From the NCBI RefSeq assembly GCF_014863405.1, contig NZ_JACZZA010000001.1, positions 682,001 to 746,000 of the forward strand: 64,000 bases of DNA. The letters run 5' to 3'. The notes under the pieces were generated by a model. It saw only the letters and a program-made list of their open reading frames with translations, made no database searches and had not been told where the DNA came from. This DNA comes from Dyella acidiphila. GTDB taxonomy: Bacteria > Pseudomonadota > Gammaproteobacteria > Xanthomonadales > Rhodanobacteraceae. Numbering within the stretch: the stretch's first letter is position 1; the number at the start of each line of letters is the position of its first letter. The translations under genes were made by a program, and so were the position numbers. This document shows positions 18,046 through 26,847 of the stretch, piece after piece.

Positions 18046-18426
18046 TTATTCGTATGTCTGCGTCACCAGCACAGGCGCTGACGCCGTCGGCGAACCGGAC
18101 CGGACATAGCCACTGAAATAATTCAGCACCTTGTCCTGTTCGGTATCCGACAGACGCACCACGCTCTGCGCATAAATGCTCTGCACATCGGTCGACTGCC
18201 CTCCGGCAGCAACGCAGCTGTGCTGCGCCGCTACGCTGGCATCGACCATGGCATTCAGTTCAGTCGATTGAACGGCCACGCCGCAGGTCGGTTCGACGAT
18301 CGCGCCAACAAACGAGATCGTGCCGCCTTCCACGACATTGCCACCGCCCGATGCCGCCGCAACCGGCGCGCATAGCAGTGACGCCACCAATACTCCACTT
18401 ACAACCCACCACCGCGGATCACGCAT
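18046..18426 (-). CDS. Small secreted pilin-like protein
   Basis: 126 residues with a signal peptide (VVSGVLVASLLCAPVAAA). The mature protein opens with GGTISFVGAIVEPTCGV, the strand-A motif of type 1 pilins, but it is shorter than a pilin. It has a second Cys in AAQHSCVAAGG. The start at 18426 has GGAGG 9 bases upstream. A CRP/Clp-like site lies about 107 bp upstream of the start. Function unknown; it may be a minor subunit or terminator of the adjacent pilus. The gene starting at 40273 encodes a similar N-terminal motif. Confidence 0.7.
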   Translation of the reverse strand: MRDPRWWVVSGVLVASLLCAPVAAASGGGNVVEGGTISFVGAIVEPTCGVAVQSTELNAMVDASVAAQHSCVAAGGQSTDVQSIYAQSVVRLSDTEQDKVLNYFSGYVRSGSPTASAPVLVTQTYE

Positions 18427-18532
18427 AGTGCTGCCCTCCACCGGTGCTCGCGCACGGTGCGAGTACCTGTGTAGGCACATCGGCGGCGCGCCCCTGGGGC
18501 TTGAGAGCGTCTGCCCGGGCAAGTCACGGAAA

Positions 18533-18548
18533 TGCGATGTGCATCACA
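18533..18548 (-). promoter_or_regulatory. CRP/Clp-like binding site 3
   Basis: TGCGA-N6-TCACA, one mismatch from consensus. It lies upstream of the small pilin-like gene that starts at 18426 on the minus strand. Together with sites 1 and 2 it brackets the pilus cluster. Confidence 0.45.
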
Positions 18549-18909
18549 TAATCCGTGGAGGGCGATCGTCGCGCGCTGCTGCGAGCGTCAATCAAACAGC
18601 GTTGGTTGCGGGTGCGTGAATTCCCTATAAAACAACGGTTTCGACTTGCCGCGAGGAGAAACCGGCGCCGTGCGGCCTGCTTGCGCTCAAGGGCAGTTGA
18701 GCGCTTATGCAAAAACCTTATCGCCGGGTTCCAGCGTCATGGACTTGACGCTTGTGCCGAGCTCCTGCCCGGCCCAGTGATTTATCGGCATGAATCCGGC
18801 GGACTTTAGATCGGATGTGAAAATTTGTTTACAAATTTCTGCACGCTGCGCATGGCGCCGCCCGGCGCGGCAGGAGGCGGTATGCCATGCGCGCGCCTAT
18901 CTATCGGCA
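18549..18909. other. Gene-free region downstream of the reductase
   Basis: About 360 bp with no convincing coding frame. The only clear structure is an A/T-rich palindrome at 18821-18838, AAATTTGT-TT-ACAAATTT, which resembles an operator. Which gene it would serve is unclear, because both flanking genes point away from or end at this region. Confidence 0.5.
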
Positions 18910-19656
18910 TCAACGCGAGGAAATGTACTTCTCGCGGCGAATCTGCGGGATCGGCAGTCCGAATTCCTTCAGCGCATTGAAGGCGCCGTCGACCATGTTG
19001 GGATTGCCGCACAGGTAAGCGATGTCGCGCGCCGCGGTAGGTGCCAGTTCCGCCAGCACGCCCTGCACGTGGCCGGCGCGGTCGTTGATGCGCGGCAGCT
19101 CGCGCGGCTGCCGGCTGAGGCAGCCGTGGAAGGTGAAGCCGGGATGGGCTTGCGCAAAGGCTTCGAATTCCTCGTTGTACAGCAGCTCGGTTTCGTTGCG
19201 CGCGCCATACAGCAGCACCACTTCGCGATCGCCCTTGGCCAGCAGCTTGGCGAACTGCGGCAGCATGGCGCGGTACGGCGTGACGCCGGTGCCGGTGGCG
19301 AGCAGCAGATAGCGCGGATGGGTATCGCTGTCCTGCAGGCAGAAGCGTCCGTACGGGCCGCTCGCCTCGATGGTGCCGCCCAGTTCCAGTTCGCTCAGCA
19401 GCTTGGTGGCGGCGCCGCCGTCCACATAGCTGACCGCGATCTCGATGCGCGTCACCGGCGAACTGCCGTCACCTACCGTCGCCACCGAATAGCTGCGCTT
19501 GGTCGGCGTGCCGTCGTCGTAATTGAAATGGATCTGCAGGAACTGGCCGGGAATAAAGGCCAGGGGCTGTCCGTCGGCGCGTTCGAAGGCCAGGTGGCGC
19601 ACGGTGGGCGCCAGCATGTGGCTGTCGGCGAGACGCAGGGTGAAGTGTTCGGCCAT
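18910..19656 (-). CDS. Ferredoxin/flavodoxin--NADP+ reductase-type flavoprotein
   Basis: 248 residues. The FAD domain has RSYSVA (54-59) and the NAD(P) domain has GTGVTPYRAM (122-131), LLYGARNETELLY and YLCGNPNMVDG. The chain ends EKYISSR, as in the bacterial Fpr group, with no long C-terminal extension. It moves electrons between NADPH and ferredoxin or flavodoxin in the cytoplasm. The ATG at 19656 is chosen because the FAD domain begins directly after it; upstream codons are not conserved. The gene is divergent from yadG. Confidence 0.85.
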   Translation of the reverse strand: MAEHFTLRLADSHMLAPTVRHLAFERADGQPLAFIPGQFLQIHFNYDDGTPTKRSYSVATVGDGSSPVTRIEIAVSYVDGGAATKLLSELELGGTIEASGPYGRFCLQDSDTHPRYLLLATGTGVTPYRAMLPQFAKLLAKGDREVVLLYGARNETELLYNEEFEAFAQAHPGFTFHGCLSRQPRELPRINDRAGHVQGVLAELAPTAARDIAYLCGNPNMVDGAFNALKEFGLPIPQIRREKYISSR

Positions 19657-19832
19657 GCAGTTGTCCAGTGGAGTATTGAGCGCGTCGACGCGAGCCTGTT
19701 GCCGCTTCGACCTAGGAATCAAGCACTTGAAGCAGGTTTTCGTGCCACTGCGGAGCCGCCGGCGACGGATTGTTTCCCGCCGCCCGACGCTGTGTGCTGT
19801 CCGCAGGGCCCGGGTGGAGCAGACAAGCCCGC

Positions 19833-19838
19833 TATAAT
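19833..19838 (+). promoter_or_regulatory. Candidate -10 box of the yadGH operon
   Basis: A perfect TATAAT 28 bp upstream of the yadG ATG, giving a short leader. No strong -35 is seen at 16-18 bp. Confidence 0.4.
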
Positions 19839-19865
19839 AAAGGGCTGAATCCCACGGTGCAGCCC

Positions 19866-20816
19866 ATGTCCTCCTCCCCCGCACTTGTCGTCGACAATCT
19901 GCGCAAAACCTATGGCAACGGCGTCCAGGCCCTCAAAGGCATCAACCTCACGGTCCAGCCAGGCGACTTCTTCGCCCTGCTGGGCCCGAATGGCGCCGGC
20001 AAATCCACCCTGATCGGCATCCTGTCCTCGCTGGTCAATTCCAGCGGCGGCGATGCGCAGATCTTCGGCGTATCGGTCAACAAGCAGCGCAACGAAGCGA
20101 TGAAGCTGATCGGCCTGGTGCCGCAGGAAATCAACTTCAACCAGTTCGAAAAGCCGTTCGATATCTGCGTGAACGAAGCCGGCTTCTACGGCATTCCGCG
20201 GCGTATCGCCGCCGAGCGCGCCGAGAAATACCTGAAGGAACTGCGCCTGTGGGACAAGGCGCAGGACCAGGCGCGCATGCTGTCCGGCGGCATGAAGCGC
20301 CGCCTGATGATCGCCCGCGCGATGATGAACGAGCCGCGCCTGCTGATCCTGGACGAGCCTACCGCCGGCGTGGATATCGAGATCCGCCGTTCCATGTGGC
20401 AATTCGTCAGCGGCATCAATGCGGCCGGCACCACGGTGATCCTCACCACGCATTACCTGGAAGAAGCCGAGCAGCTGTGCCGCAACATCGCCATCATCGA
20501 CCACGGCACCATCGTGGAAAACACCTCGATGAAGCAGCTGCTGTCCAAGCTGGACGTGGAAACCTTCGTGTTCGACGTGGACAACCTGCCCGAATCGCTG
20601 CCGTCACTGCCCGGCATCAACTTCCGCCGCGTCGACGAGCACACGCTGGAAGCGGAAATGCCGCGTACCGAGGCGATGAATGCCATGTTCGAGGCCTTCA
20701 GCACGCACGGCATTACCGTCACGTCCATGCGCAACAAGACCAACCGCCTGGAAGAGTTGTTTGTACGTCTGGTCGAAAACGGCCGCCAGGAACCGGGCAA
20801 GGAGAAAGCAGCGTGA
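19866..20816 (+). CDS. yadG: ABC transporter ATP-binding protein YadG
   Basis: 316 residues: one ABC ATPase domain with Walker A GPNGAGKST (40-48), signature LSGGM (139-143) and Walker B LLILDEP (159-165). A C-terminal regulatory extension of ~90 residues follows. It closely follows the YadG pattern, in which QEINFNQFE and ARMLSGGMKRRL are characteristic. It pairs with the ABC-2 permease YadH encoded next. The exported substrate is not known with certainty. Confidence 0.9.
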   Translation: MSSSPALVVDNLRKTYGNGVQALKGINLTVQPGDFFALLGPNGAGKSTLIGILSSLVNSSGGDAQIFGVSVNKQRNEAMKLIGLVPQEINFNQFEKPFDICVNEAGFYGIPRRIAAERAEKYLKELRLWDKAQDQARMLSGGMKRRLMIARAMMNEPRLLILDEPTAGVDIEIRRSMWQFVSGINAAGTTVILTTHYLEEAEQLCRNIAIIDHGTIVENTSMKQLLSKLDVETFVFDVDNLPESLPSLPGINFRRVDEHTLEAEMPRTEAMNAMFEAFSTHGITVTSMRNKTNRLEELFVRLVENGRQEPGKEKAA

Positions 20817-21592
20817 GCAACATGTCCGGCAACCTCGTCGCCCTGCAGACCATCGTGCGTCGCGAAATCGTGCGCATCATGCGCATCTGGACGCAGACCC
20901 TGATTCCGCCCGCCATCACGATGACGCTGTACTTCGTCATCTTCGGCAAGCTGATCGGCAGCCGCATCGGCAACATCCAGGGCGAATTCACTTATATGCA
21001 GTACATCGTGCCGGGCCTGGTGATGATGAGCATCATCACCAATAGCTACGGCAATATCTCCAGCTCCTTCTTCGGCGCGAAATTCCAGCGCTCGGTGGAG
21101 GAAATGCTGGTATCGCCGATGTCCAACTGGGTGATCCTGCTCGGCTACGTCACCGGTGCGGTGGCGCGTGGCCTGGTCGTGGGCCTGCTGGTGCTGCTGA
21201 TCGCGCTGTTCTTCACCAACCTGCACGTCGCCCATCCGCTGGTGACGATCCTGTCGGTGCTGTTCGGCGCCACCATTTTCTCGCTGGCCGGCTTCGTCAA
21301 TGCGGTGTATGCGAAGAAGTTCGACGATATCGCCCTGGTACCCACCTTCGTGCTCACCCCGCTGACCTATCTGGGCGGCGTGTTCTATTCGGTGAACATG
21401 CTCGGCGAGCCGTGGCAGGCGATCTCGCGCATCAATCCGATCCTGTACATGGTCAACGCCTTCCGCTTCGGCGTGCTGGGCATCAGCGATGTGCAGATCG
21501 GCGTAGCCTTCGGCGTGATGCTGGTCTTCGTGATCGGCCTGTCATGGCTTGCGCTGAGCCTGCTGCATCGCGGCGTGGGTCTGCGCTCGTAA
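20813..21592 (+). CDS. yadH: ABC-2 permease YadH
   Basis: 259 residues with six membrane helices and the ABC-2 signature region (LGGVFYSVNMLGEPWQAISRINPILYMVNAFR). GTG at 20813 overlaps the yadG stop by four bases; an internal ATG at 20822 is a possible alternative. It forms the membrane part of the YadGH exporter. A rho-independent terminator follows 75 bp after the stop. Confidence 0.92.
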   Translation: MSNMSGNLVALQTIVRREIVRIMRIWTQTLIPPAITMTLYFVIFGKLIGSRIGNIQGEFTYMQYIVPGLVMMSIITNSYGNISSSFFGAKFQRSVEEMLVSPMSNWVILLGYVTGAVARGLVVGLLVLLIALFFTNLHVAHPLVTILSVLFGATIFSLAGFVNAVYAKKFDDIALVPTFVLTPLTYLGGVFYSVNMLGEPWQAISRINPILYMVNAFRFGVLGISDVQIGVAFGVMLVFVIGLSWLALSLLHRGVGLRS

Positions 21593-21666
21593 AGCGTCGA
21601 CCGGCGGTGAGGCCACTCAAGCCTCGAACGCCTGGTCCGGAAATGCGTCTCGCGTTCTGAACCGAC

Positions 21667-21702
21667 AAGCCCCCTTTACCGTTCCGGCAAAGGGGGCTTT
21701 TT
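21667..21702 (+). terminator. Rho-independent terminator after yadGH
   Basis: Stem AAGCCCCCTTTACC and GGCAAAGGGGGCTT with one mismatch and a short loop, followed by a run of T. It sits between yadH and the convergent iolG end. Confidence 0.85.
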
Positions 21703-21739
21703 GCTTATGCGCAAAGCACCCATGGTCGGCGCAGCATGA

Positions 21740-22747
21740 CTACACCGCGCACTCCAGCGCCTTGCCTTCGCGCCACGAACGGGTAGCAAGTTCGGCCAGT
21801 TCCAGCGCCTTGATGCCGTCCTCGATGGTGGTGCGCACCGGCGTGCCGTGCACCAGGGCATCGAAGAAGTGCTCGATTTCCAGCGCATAGGCGGCGCGGT
21901 AGCGCTCCAGGAAAAACGCCTCCGGCTTGTCGCAGCTGATCGCCTGCTCGCCCCACGCCACCACCTCGGTGGGACGCACATTGCCGGCCTGCAGCAGGCC
22001 CTTGCTGCCCAGCACCTCGAAGCGCTGGTCGTAGCCATAGGCAGCGCGGCGCGAGGTGTTGATCTGGCACAAGCTGCCGGCGCGCGTGCGCAAGGTCACT
22101 GCGGCATGCGAGATATCGCCGGCCGCCGCCACCTCCGGCATGCCGGGGCAGCCACCGGTGGCATGCACGCTGACCGCTTCGCCGCCAAGGATCCAGCGGA
22201 AGATATCGAAGTCGTGGATCAGCATGTCCTTGAACACACCGCCGGACCGGGCGATGTAAGAGGCCGGCGGCGGTCCGGGATCGCGGCTGGTCACGACCAG
22301 CATTTCCGGCGTGCCGATCTCGCCGGCATCCAGGCGCTGCTTCAGTGCGGCAAAGGTGGGATCGAAGCGGCGCTGGAAACCGATCATGCAGACCACCCCG
22401 GCACGCCGTACCGCCTCCGCACAGGCACGCGCGCGCTCCACCTCCAGATCCACCGGCTTCTCGCAGAAAATCGCCTTGCCGGCCGCGGCAGCGCGCTGGA
22501 TCAGGTCGGCGTGCGTGTCGGTGCTGGAACCGATCACTACCGCGCCGATCGAGGCATCGGCCAGCGCCTGTTCCACCGTTGCCACCTGCGCGCCATGCAC
22601 GGCCGCCAAGCTCTGCGCGGCCGGCGCATGCACGTCGACCACATAGCGCAGGCTGGCATGCGGATGCCGCGCCAGATTGCCCGCATGGATGGTGCCGATG
22701 CGGCCGGCACCGAACAGCGCGACACCGATGGACTTGGGTTCACTCAT
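21740..22747 (-). CDS. iolG: Inositol 2-dehydrogenase
   Basis: 335 residues of the Gfo/Idh/MocA family. It has a Rossmann motif GAGRIG (13-18), the EKP motif with catalytic Lys97, and the downstream D-x-x-x-H-type active site in DMLIHDFDIFRW. It oxidises myo-inositol to 2-keto-myo-inositol, the first step of the pathway encoded by the divergent iol operon; that assignment comes from context plus family. The ATG at 22747 has GGAGAA upstream. It overlaps the end of the RpiR regulator gene by 8 bp, so the regulator and iolG are one unit. Confidence 0.9.
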   Translation of the reverse strand: MSEPKSIGVALFGAGRIGTIHAGNLARHPHASLRYVVDVHAPAAQSLAAVHGAQVATVEQALADASIGAVVIGSSTDTHADLIQRAAAAGKAIFCEKPVDLEVERARACAEAVRRAGVVCMIGFQRRFDPTFAALKQRLDAGEIGTPEMLVVTSRDPGPPPASYIARSGGVFKDMLIHDFDIFRWILGGEAVSVHATGGCPGMPEVAAAGDISHAAVTLRTRAGSLCQINTSRRAAYGYDQRFEVLGSKGLLQAGNVRPTEVVAWGEQAISCDKPEAFFLERYRAAYALEIEHFFDALVHGTPVRTTIEDGIKALELAELATRSWREGKALECAV

Positions 22748-23606
22748 CGTATTCTCCGGGATGGACGGTCTCTTCAACCTTCAGCTCAAGCTTGTAGGCC
22801 AGCGCCACGAATAGCGCCTGGCACAGGCAGATCGTGCTGGTGAGCGCGCGGAAGGCAAACGCGCTGCCTTCGTTAACCTTCAAGGTCACCTGCGCCTCGC
22901 GCCCGAGCGCGCCCAGCGCGCTGTCGGTGATCGCCAGCACCTTGGCCTTGTGCTGATGCGCAATGCGGCTGCAATACAGCGTTTCCTTGCCATAAGGCGG
23001 ATAACTGATGGCGATCAGTACATCGTTCTTGCCGATGCTGCGGATCTGCTCGTGATACATGCCGCCCAGGCCGCTGACCAGATGCACGCGCTTGGTGGTG
23101 TGCTGCAGCGCATAGACGATGTAGCTGGCGATGCTGAAAGTGCGCCGCACCGCGACCACGTAGATGTTTTGCGCCTGGAGCAGCAGGTCCACCGCGGCAT
23201 CGAACTGCCTGGCGTCGAAATGTTCGGTCAGCTCGTCCAACCCGGCCCGGCTGGCGTCGATAAAGCGCAACGCCATGTGCGACGGCGGCATGCCCGCTTC
23301 GCCATCGGCGATGACCTTGCGGATTCTTTGCTGATAGCTGCGCGCGGGCGTGCTGGCTTCCGTGTAGTCGTTGCGGAACACCGCCTGCATTTCGGTGAAA
23401 CCGGAATAGCCGAAACGCTGCGCGAAGCGGACCACGGCCGAGGGATGCACCTCGCAGCCCTCCGCGATCTCATTGATGCGCTGGACCATGATGTTGGCCC
23501 GCTCCCGCTCCAGGTAGCTGGCGATGTTCTGCAGCTGCCGCGGCAGCGTTTCGAATTCCTGCGCGATGCGCAGGAGCAGCCCGTCGACCGCGCTTAGCTT
23601 GCCCAT
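22740..23606 (-). CDS. RpiR-family (HTH + SIS) regulator of the inositol cluster
   Basis: 288 residues: an N-terminal RpiR helix-turn-helix (about residues 35-60, AEGCEVHPSAVVRFAQRFGYSG) and a C-terminal SIS sugar-phosphate-binding domain (from ~125, with NIYVVAVRRTFSIASYIVYAL and VLIAISYPPYGKET). Such proteins sense phosphorylated sugars and bind palindromes of the GGAA-N-TTCC kind. One occurs 48 bp upstream of the chosen start. The ATG at 23606 is preferred over 23687 because the latter would place the operator inside the gene. Confidence 0.88.
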   Translation of the reverse strand: MGKLSAVDGLLLRIAQEFETLPRQLQNIASYLERERANIMVQRINEIAEGCEVHPSAVVRFAQRFGYSGFTEMQAVFRNDYTEASTPARSYQQRIRKVIADGEAGMPPSHMALRFIDASRAGLDELTEHFDARQFDAAVDLLLQAQNIYVVAVRRTFSIASYIVYALQHTTKRVHLVSGLGGMYHEQIRSIGKNDVLIAISYPPYGKETLYCSRIAHQHKAKVLAITDSALGALGREAQVTLKVNEGSAFAFRALTSTICLCQALFVALAYKLELKVEETVHPGEYDE

Positions 23607-23653
23607 ATCCGCCCTGGAGCGCCCATGTCTGATGGGGGCCCATGCTAGCCATT

Positions 23654-23669
23654 TGGAAAAATATTTCCA
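23654..23669. promoter_or_regulatory. Candidate RpiR operator between divergent iol operons
   Basis: TGGAAA-AATA-TTTCCA, a perfect 6+6 palindrome with a 4-bp A/T centre. It lies in the 206-bp spacer between the regulator and the transporter operon. It matches the A/T-rich GGAA/TTCC operator style of RpiR-family repressors. Confidence 0.6.
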
Positions 23670-23812
23670 TATTTTTTCATTGTGCAATGCAAGTTGAAAT
23701 TAGCGCAGCAGCCTTCCATGCTCGGCCAATCACGGCTGGCGCGAGCCCCTGTCCGCATCGTCCAGCCCCTCTTCGGCCGGCCAGGCTTGGCCACTCGGGT
23801 TATGGAGGCGGT

Positions 23813-24865
23813 ATGCGCGTGCGATGGAGGTTCCCGCGATCGACCGGGCTGCTGTTGGCCGGCGCAATGGCCGCCATCGGCGCCGGTGCGGCGCTGGCCG
23901 CCAGTCCGCAGGCCGATCAACGTTATGTGCTGATCAGCCACGCGCCCGATTCGGACGCGTTCTGGAACACGATCAAGAACGCCGTCAGCCAGGCCGGACA
24001 GGATTTCGGCGTGCAGGTGGACTACCGCAATCCGCCCAACGGCGACTTGGCCGACATGGCCCGCCTGCTGGAGCAGGCCGCCGCGCGCAACTACGACGGC
24101 GTGGCTTTCGATATCGCCGATTTCGATGTGTTGTCCAAGCCGGCCATGCGCATCAGCGCCAAGCGCATTCCGATCGTCACCATCAATTCGGGCACTGCGC
24201 AGGAAAGTCAGAAGCTGGGCGCGATCATGCATATCGGCCAGCCCGAATACGAAGCCGGCAAGGCCGCGGGCGAACGCGCCAAAGCCGCAGGCATCAAGAA
24301 CTTCGTCTGCGTCAATCACTACGTCACCAATGTCGCCTCGTTCGAACGCTGCAAGGGTTTTGCCGATGCACTGGGTGTGGACGCGCGCAGTTCGATGATC
24401 GATTCGGGCATCGATCCTACCGTGGTCGCCGGCAAAGTAAGCGCCTACCTGCGCAACCATCCCGGCACCCAGGCCGTGCTGGCGCTCGGACCGCCCTCGG
24501 GCGAGCCCGCGCTGCAGGCGCTGCAAAAGATGGGCGTGGCCGGCAAGACCTATTTCGTCACTTTCGATCTGTCGCCGGCGATCATCGACGGCATCCGCAA
24601 GGGCTATGTGAATTTCGCCATCGATCAGCAGCCCTATCTGCAGGGCTATGTGGCGATCGCGGCGCTGGCGATCGCGCACGCCAGCAACACCCGCGATGCG
24701 GCAACCATCATCGCCAATCTGAAAGCCAGTCCCAAATACCAGGCACGGCTGCAGGAATACGGGCTGGTTCCGGTCTATACCAAAGATGGATTGAGCTCAG
24801 GACCGGCCTTCGTGACCAAAGACAACGTCGAGACGGTGGCGAAATACGCCGGCCAGTACCGCTGA
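23813..24865 (+). CDS. Periplasmic sugar (inositol) ABC transporter binding protein
   Basis: 350 residues. A Sec signal peptide (cleavage near residue 30, ALA-ASP) precedes a type I periplasmic binding fold of the ribose/inositol class (YVLISHAPDSDAFWNTIKNAV, GVAFDIADFD, IPIVTINSG). It delivers substrate to the permease and ATPase encoded next. Inositol as substrate is inferred from the adjoining iol genes; the FrcB-like fructose group has the same layout. GGAGG lies a few bases before the ATG. Confidence 0.87.
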   Translation: MRVRWRFPRSTGLLLAGAMAAIGAGAALAASPQADQRYVLISHAPDSDAFWNTIKNAVSQAGQDFGVQVDYRNPPNGDLADMARLLEQAAARNYDGVAFDIADFDVLSKPAMRISAKRIPIVTINSGTAQESQKLGAIMHIGQPEYEAGKAAGERAKAAGIKNFVCVNHYVTNVASFERCKGFADALGVDARSSMIDSGIDPTVVAGKVSAYLRNHPGTQAVLALGPPSGEPALQALQKMGVAGKTYFVTFDLSPAIIDGIRKGYVNFAIDQQPYLQGYVAIAALAIAHASNTRDAATIIANLKASPKYQARLQEYGLVPVYTKDGLSSGPAFVTKDNVETVAKYAGQYR

Positions 24866-24884
24866 TCCGGCGACCGAGACTTGC

Positions 24885-26030
24885 ATGAGCGCGACGCTAC
24901 CCACCGCAACCGTCACCCGACGCAATGACGAGGCCGCCGTGAACCCCGATGAGCGCGTACGGCGCATTCCCCTCTGGCGCAGCCTGATGCATCGCCCCGA
25001 ATTCGGCTCCATTGCCGGCACGCTGCTGGTGTTCGTGCTGTTCGGCATCTTTGCCGGCAACTCGGGCATGTTCAATCTGGACGGCGTGATGAACTGGGCG
25101 CAGGTCGCGGCCTATCTGGGCATCATCGCGGTCGGCGCCTGCCTGCTGATGATTGCCGGCGAATTCGATCTGTCGATCGGCTCGATGATCGGCTTTGCCG
25201 GCACCTTGATGGCGGTGCCGGCGATGTTCATGGGCTGGCCGGTCTGGGCTTCGGTGCTGTTCGCCTTCGCCGGCTGCATGGCGCTGGGCTGGCTCAACGG
25301 CTATCTGGTGGTGCGCACGCGGCTGCCGAGTTTTATCGTCACCCTCGCCTTCATGTTCATCCTGCGCGGACTCACCCTGGTGCTGTCCACGTATTTCTCC
25401 AACAGCACCATCGTCAGCGGCGTGGGCGACAAGGTCGCTGCCGATCCGCTCGCCCACGGCCTGTTCCAGGGCAACGTGCTGCACGGCCTGTTCGTATGGA
25501 TGTCCGCTACCGGCATCATCACCAAATTGCCAGACGGCGAGCCGATCGTCGGCGGCCTTCCGAAGGTGCTGGTGTGGTGGCTGGTGGTGGCCGTGGCGGC
25601 CGGCTTCGTGCTGTCGCGCACGCGCTTCGGCAACTGGATCTTCACCGTCGGCGGCGATGCATCCGCGGCGCAGAACGTAGGCGTACCCGTACGCCGGGTC
25701 AAGATCAGCTTGTTCGTACTCACCGCCTTCTGCGCCTGCCTGTTCGGCGTGCTGCAGGTGGCCGACGTAGGCTCCGCCTCGGCCGACCGCGGCCTGCAGA
25801 AAGAATTCGAAGCGATTATCGCCGCCGTGATCGGCGGTGCCTTGCTGACCGGCGGCTACGGCTCGGTGCTGGGCGCCTGCTTCGGCGCGCTGATTTTCGG
25901 CGTCGTGCAGATCGGCATCTCGTACACCAGTTTCGATTCAGATTGGTATCGCGTTTTCCTCGGCGCCATGCTGTTGCTGGCAGTGTTGTTCAACCACTAC
26001 ATCCGTTCGCGCGCCACCACGGGCAAGTGA
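24885..26030 (+). CDS. Sugar (inositol) ABC transporter permease
   Basis: 381 residues with about eight to ten hydrophobic helices of the RbsC/FrcC type, including [20 protein letters not shown] (the conserved G-x-DLSVG-like segment) and the cytoplasmic EAA-like loop [17 protein letters not shown]. An N-terminal polar extension of ~35 residues precedes the first helix. It lies between the binding protein and the ATPase in one operon, 19 bp and 10 bp apart. Confidence 0.9.
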   Translation: MSATLPTATVTRRNDEAAVNPDERVRRIPLWRSLMHRPEFGSIAGTLLVFVLFGIFAGNSGMFNLDGVMNWAQVAAYLGIIAVGACLLMIAGEFDLSIGSMIGFAGTLMAVPAMFMGWPVWASVLFAFAGCMALGWLNGYLVVRTRLPSFIVTLAFMFILRGLTLVLSTYFSNSTIVSGVGDKVAADPLAHGLFQGNVLHGLFVWMSATGIITKLPDGEPIVGGLPKVLVWWLVVAVAAGFVLSRTRFGNWIFTVGGDASAAQNVGVPVRRVKISLFVLTAFCACLFGVLQVADVGSASADRGLQKEFEAIIAAVIGGALLTGGYGSVLGACFGALIFGVVQIGISYTSFDSDWYRVFLGAMLLLAVLFNHYIRSRATTGK

Positions 26031-26040
26031 GGCTTTCGCC

Positions 26041-26838
<798 letters not shown>

Positions 26839-26847
26839 GCTCCACCC

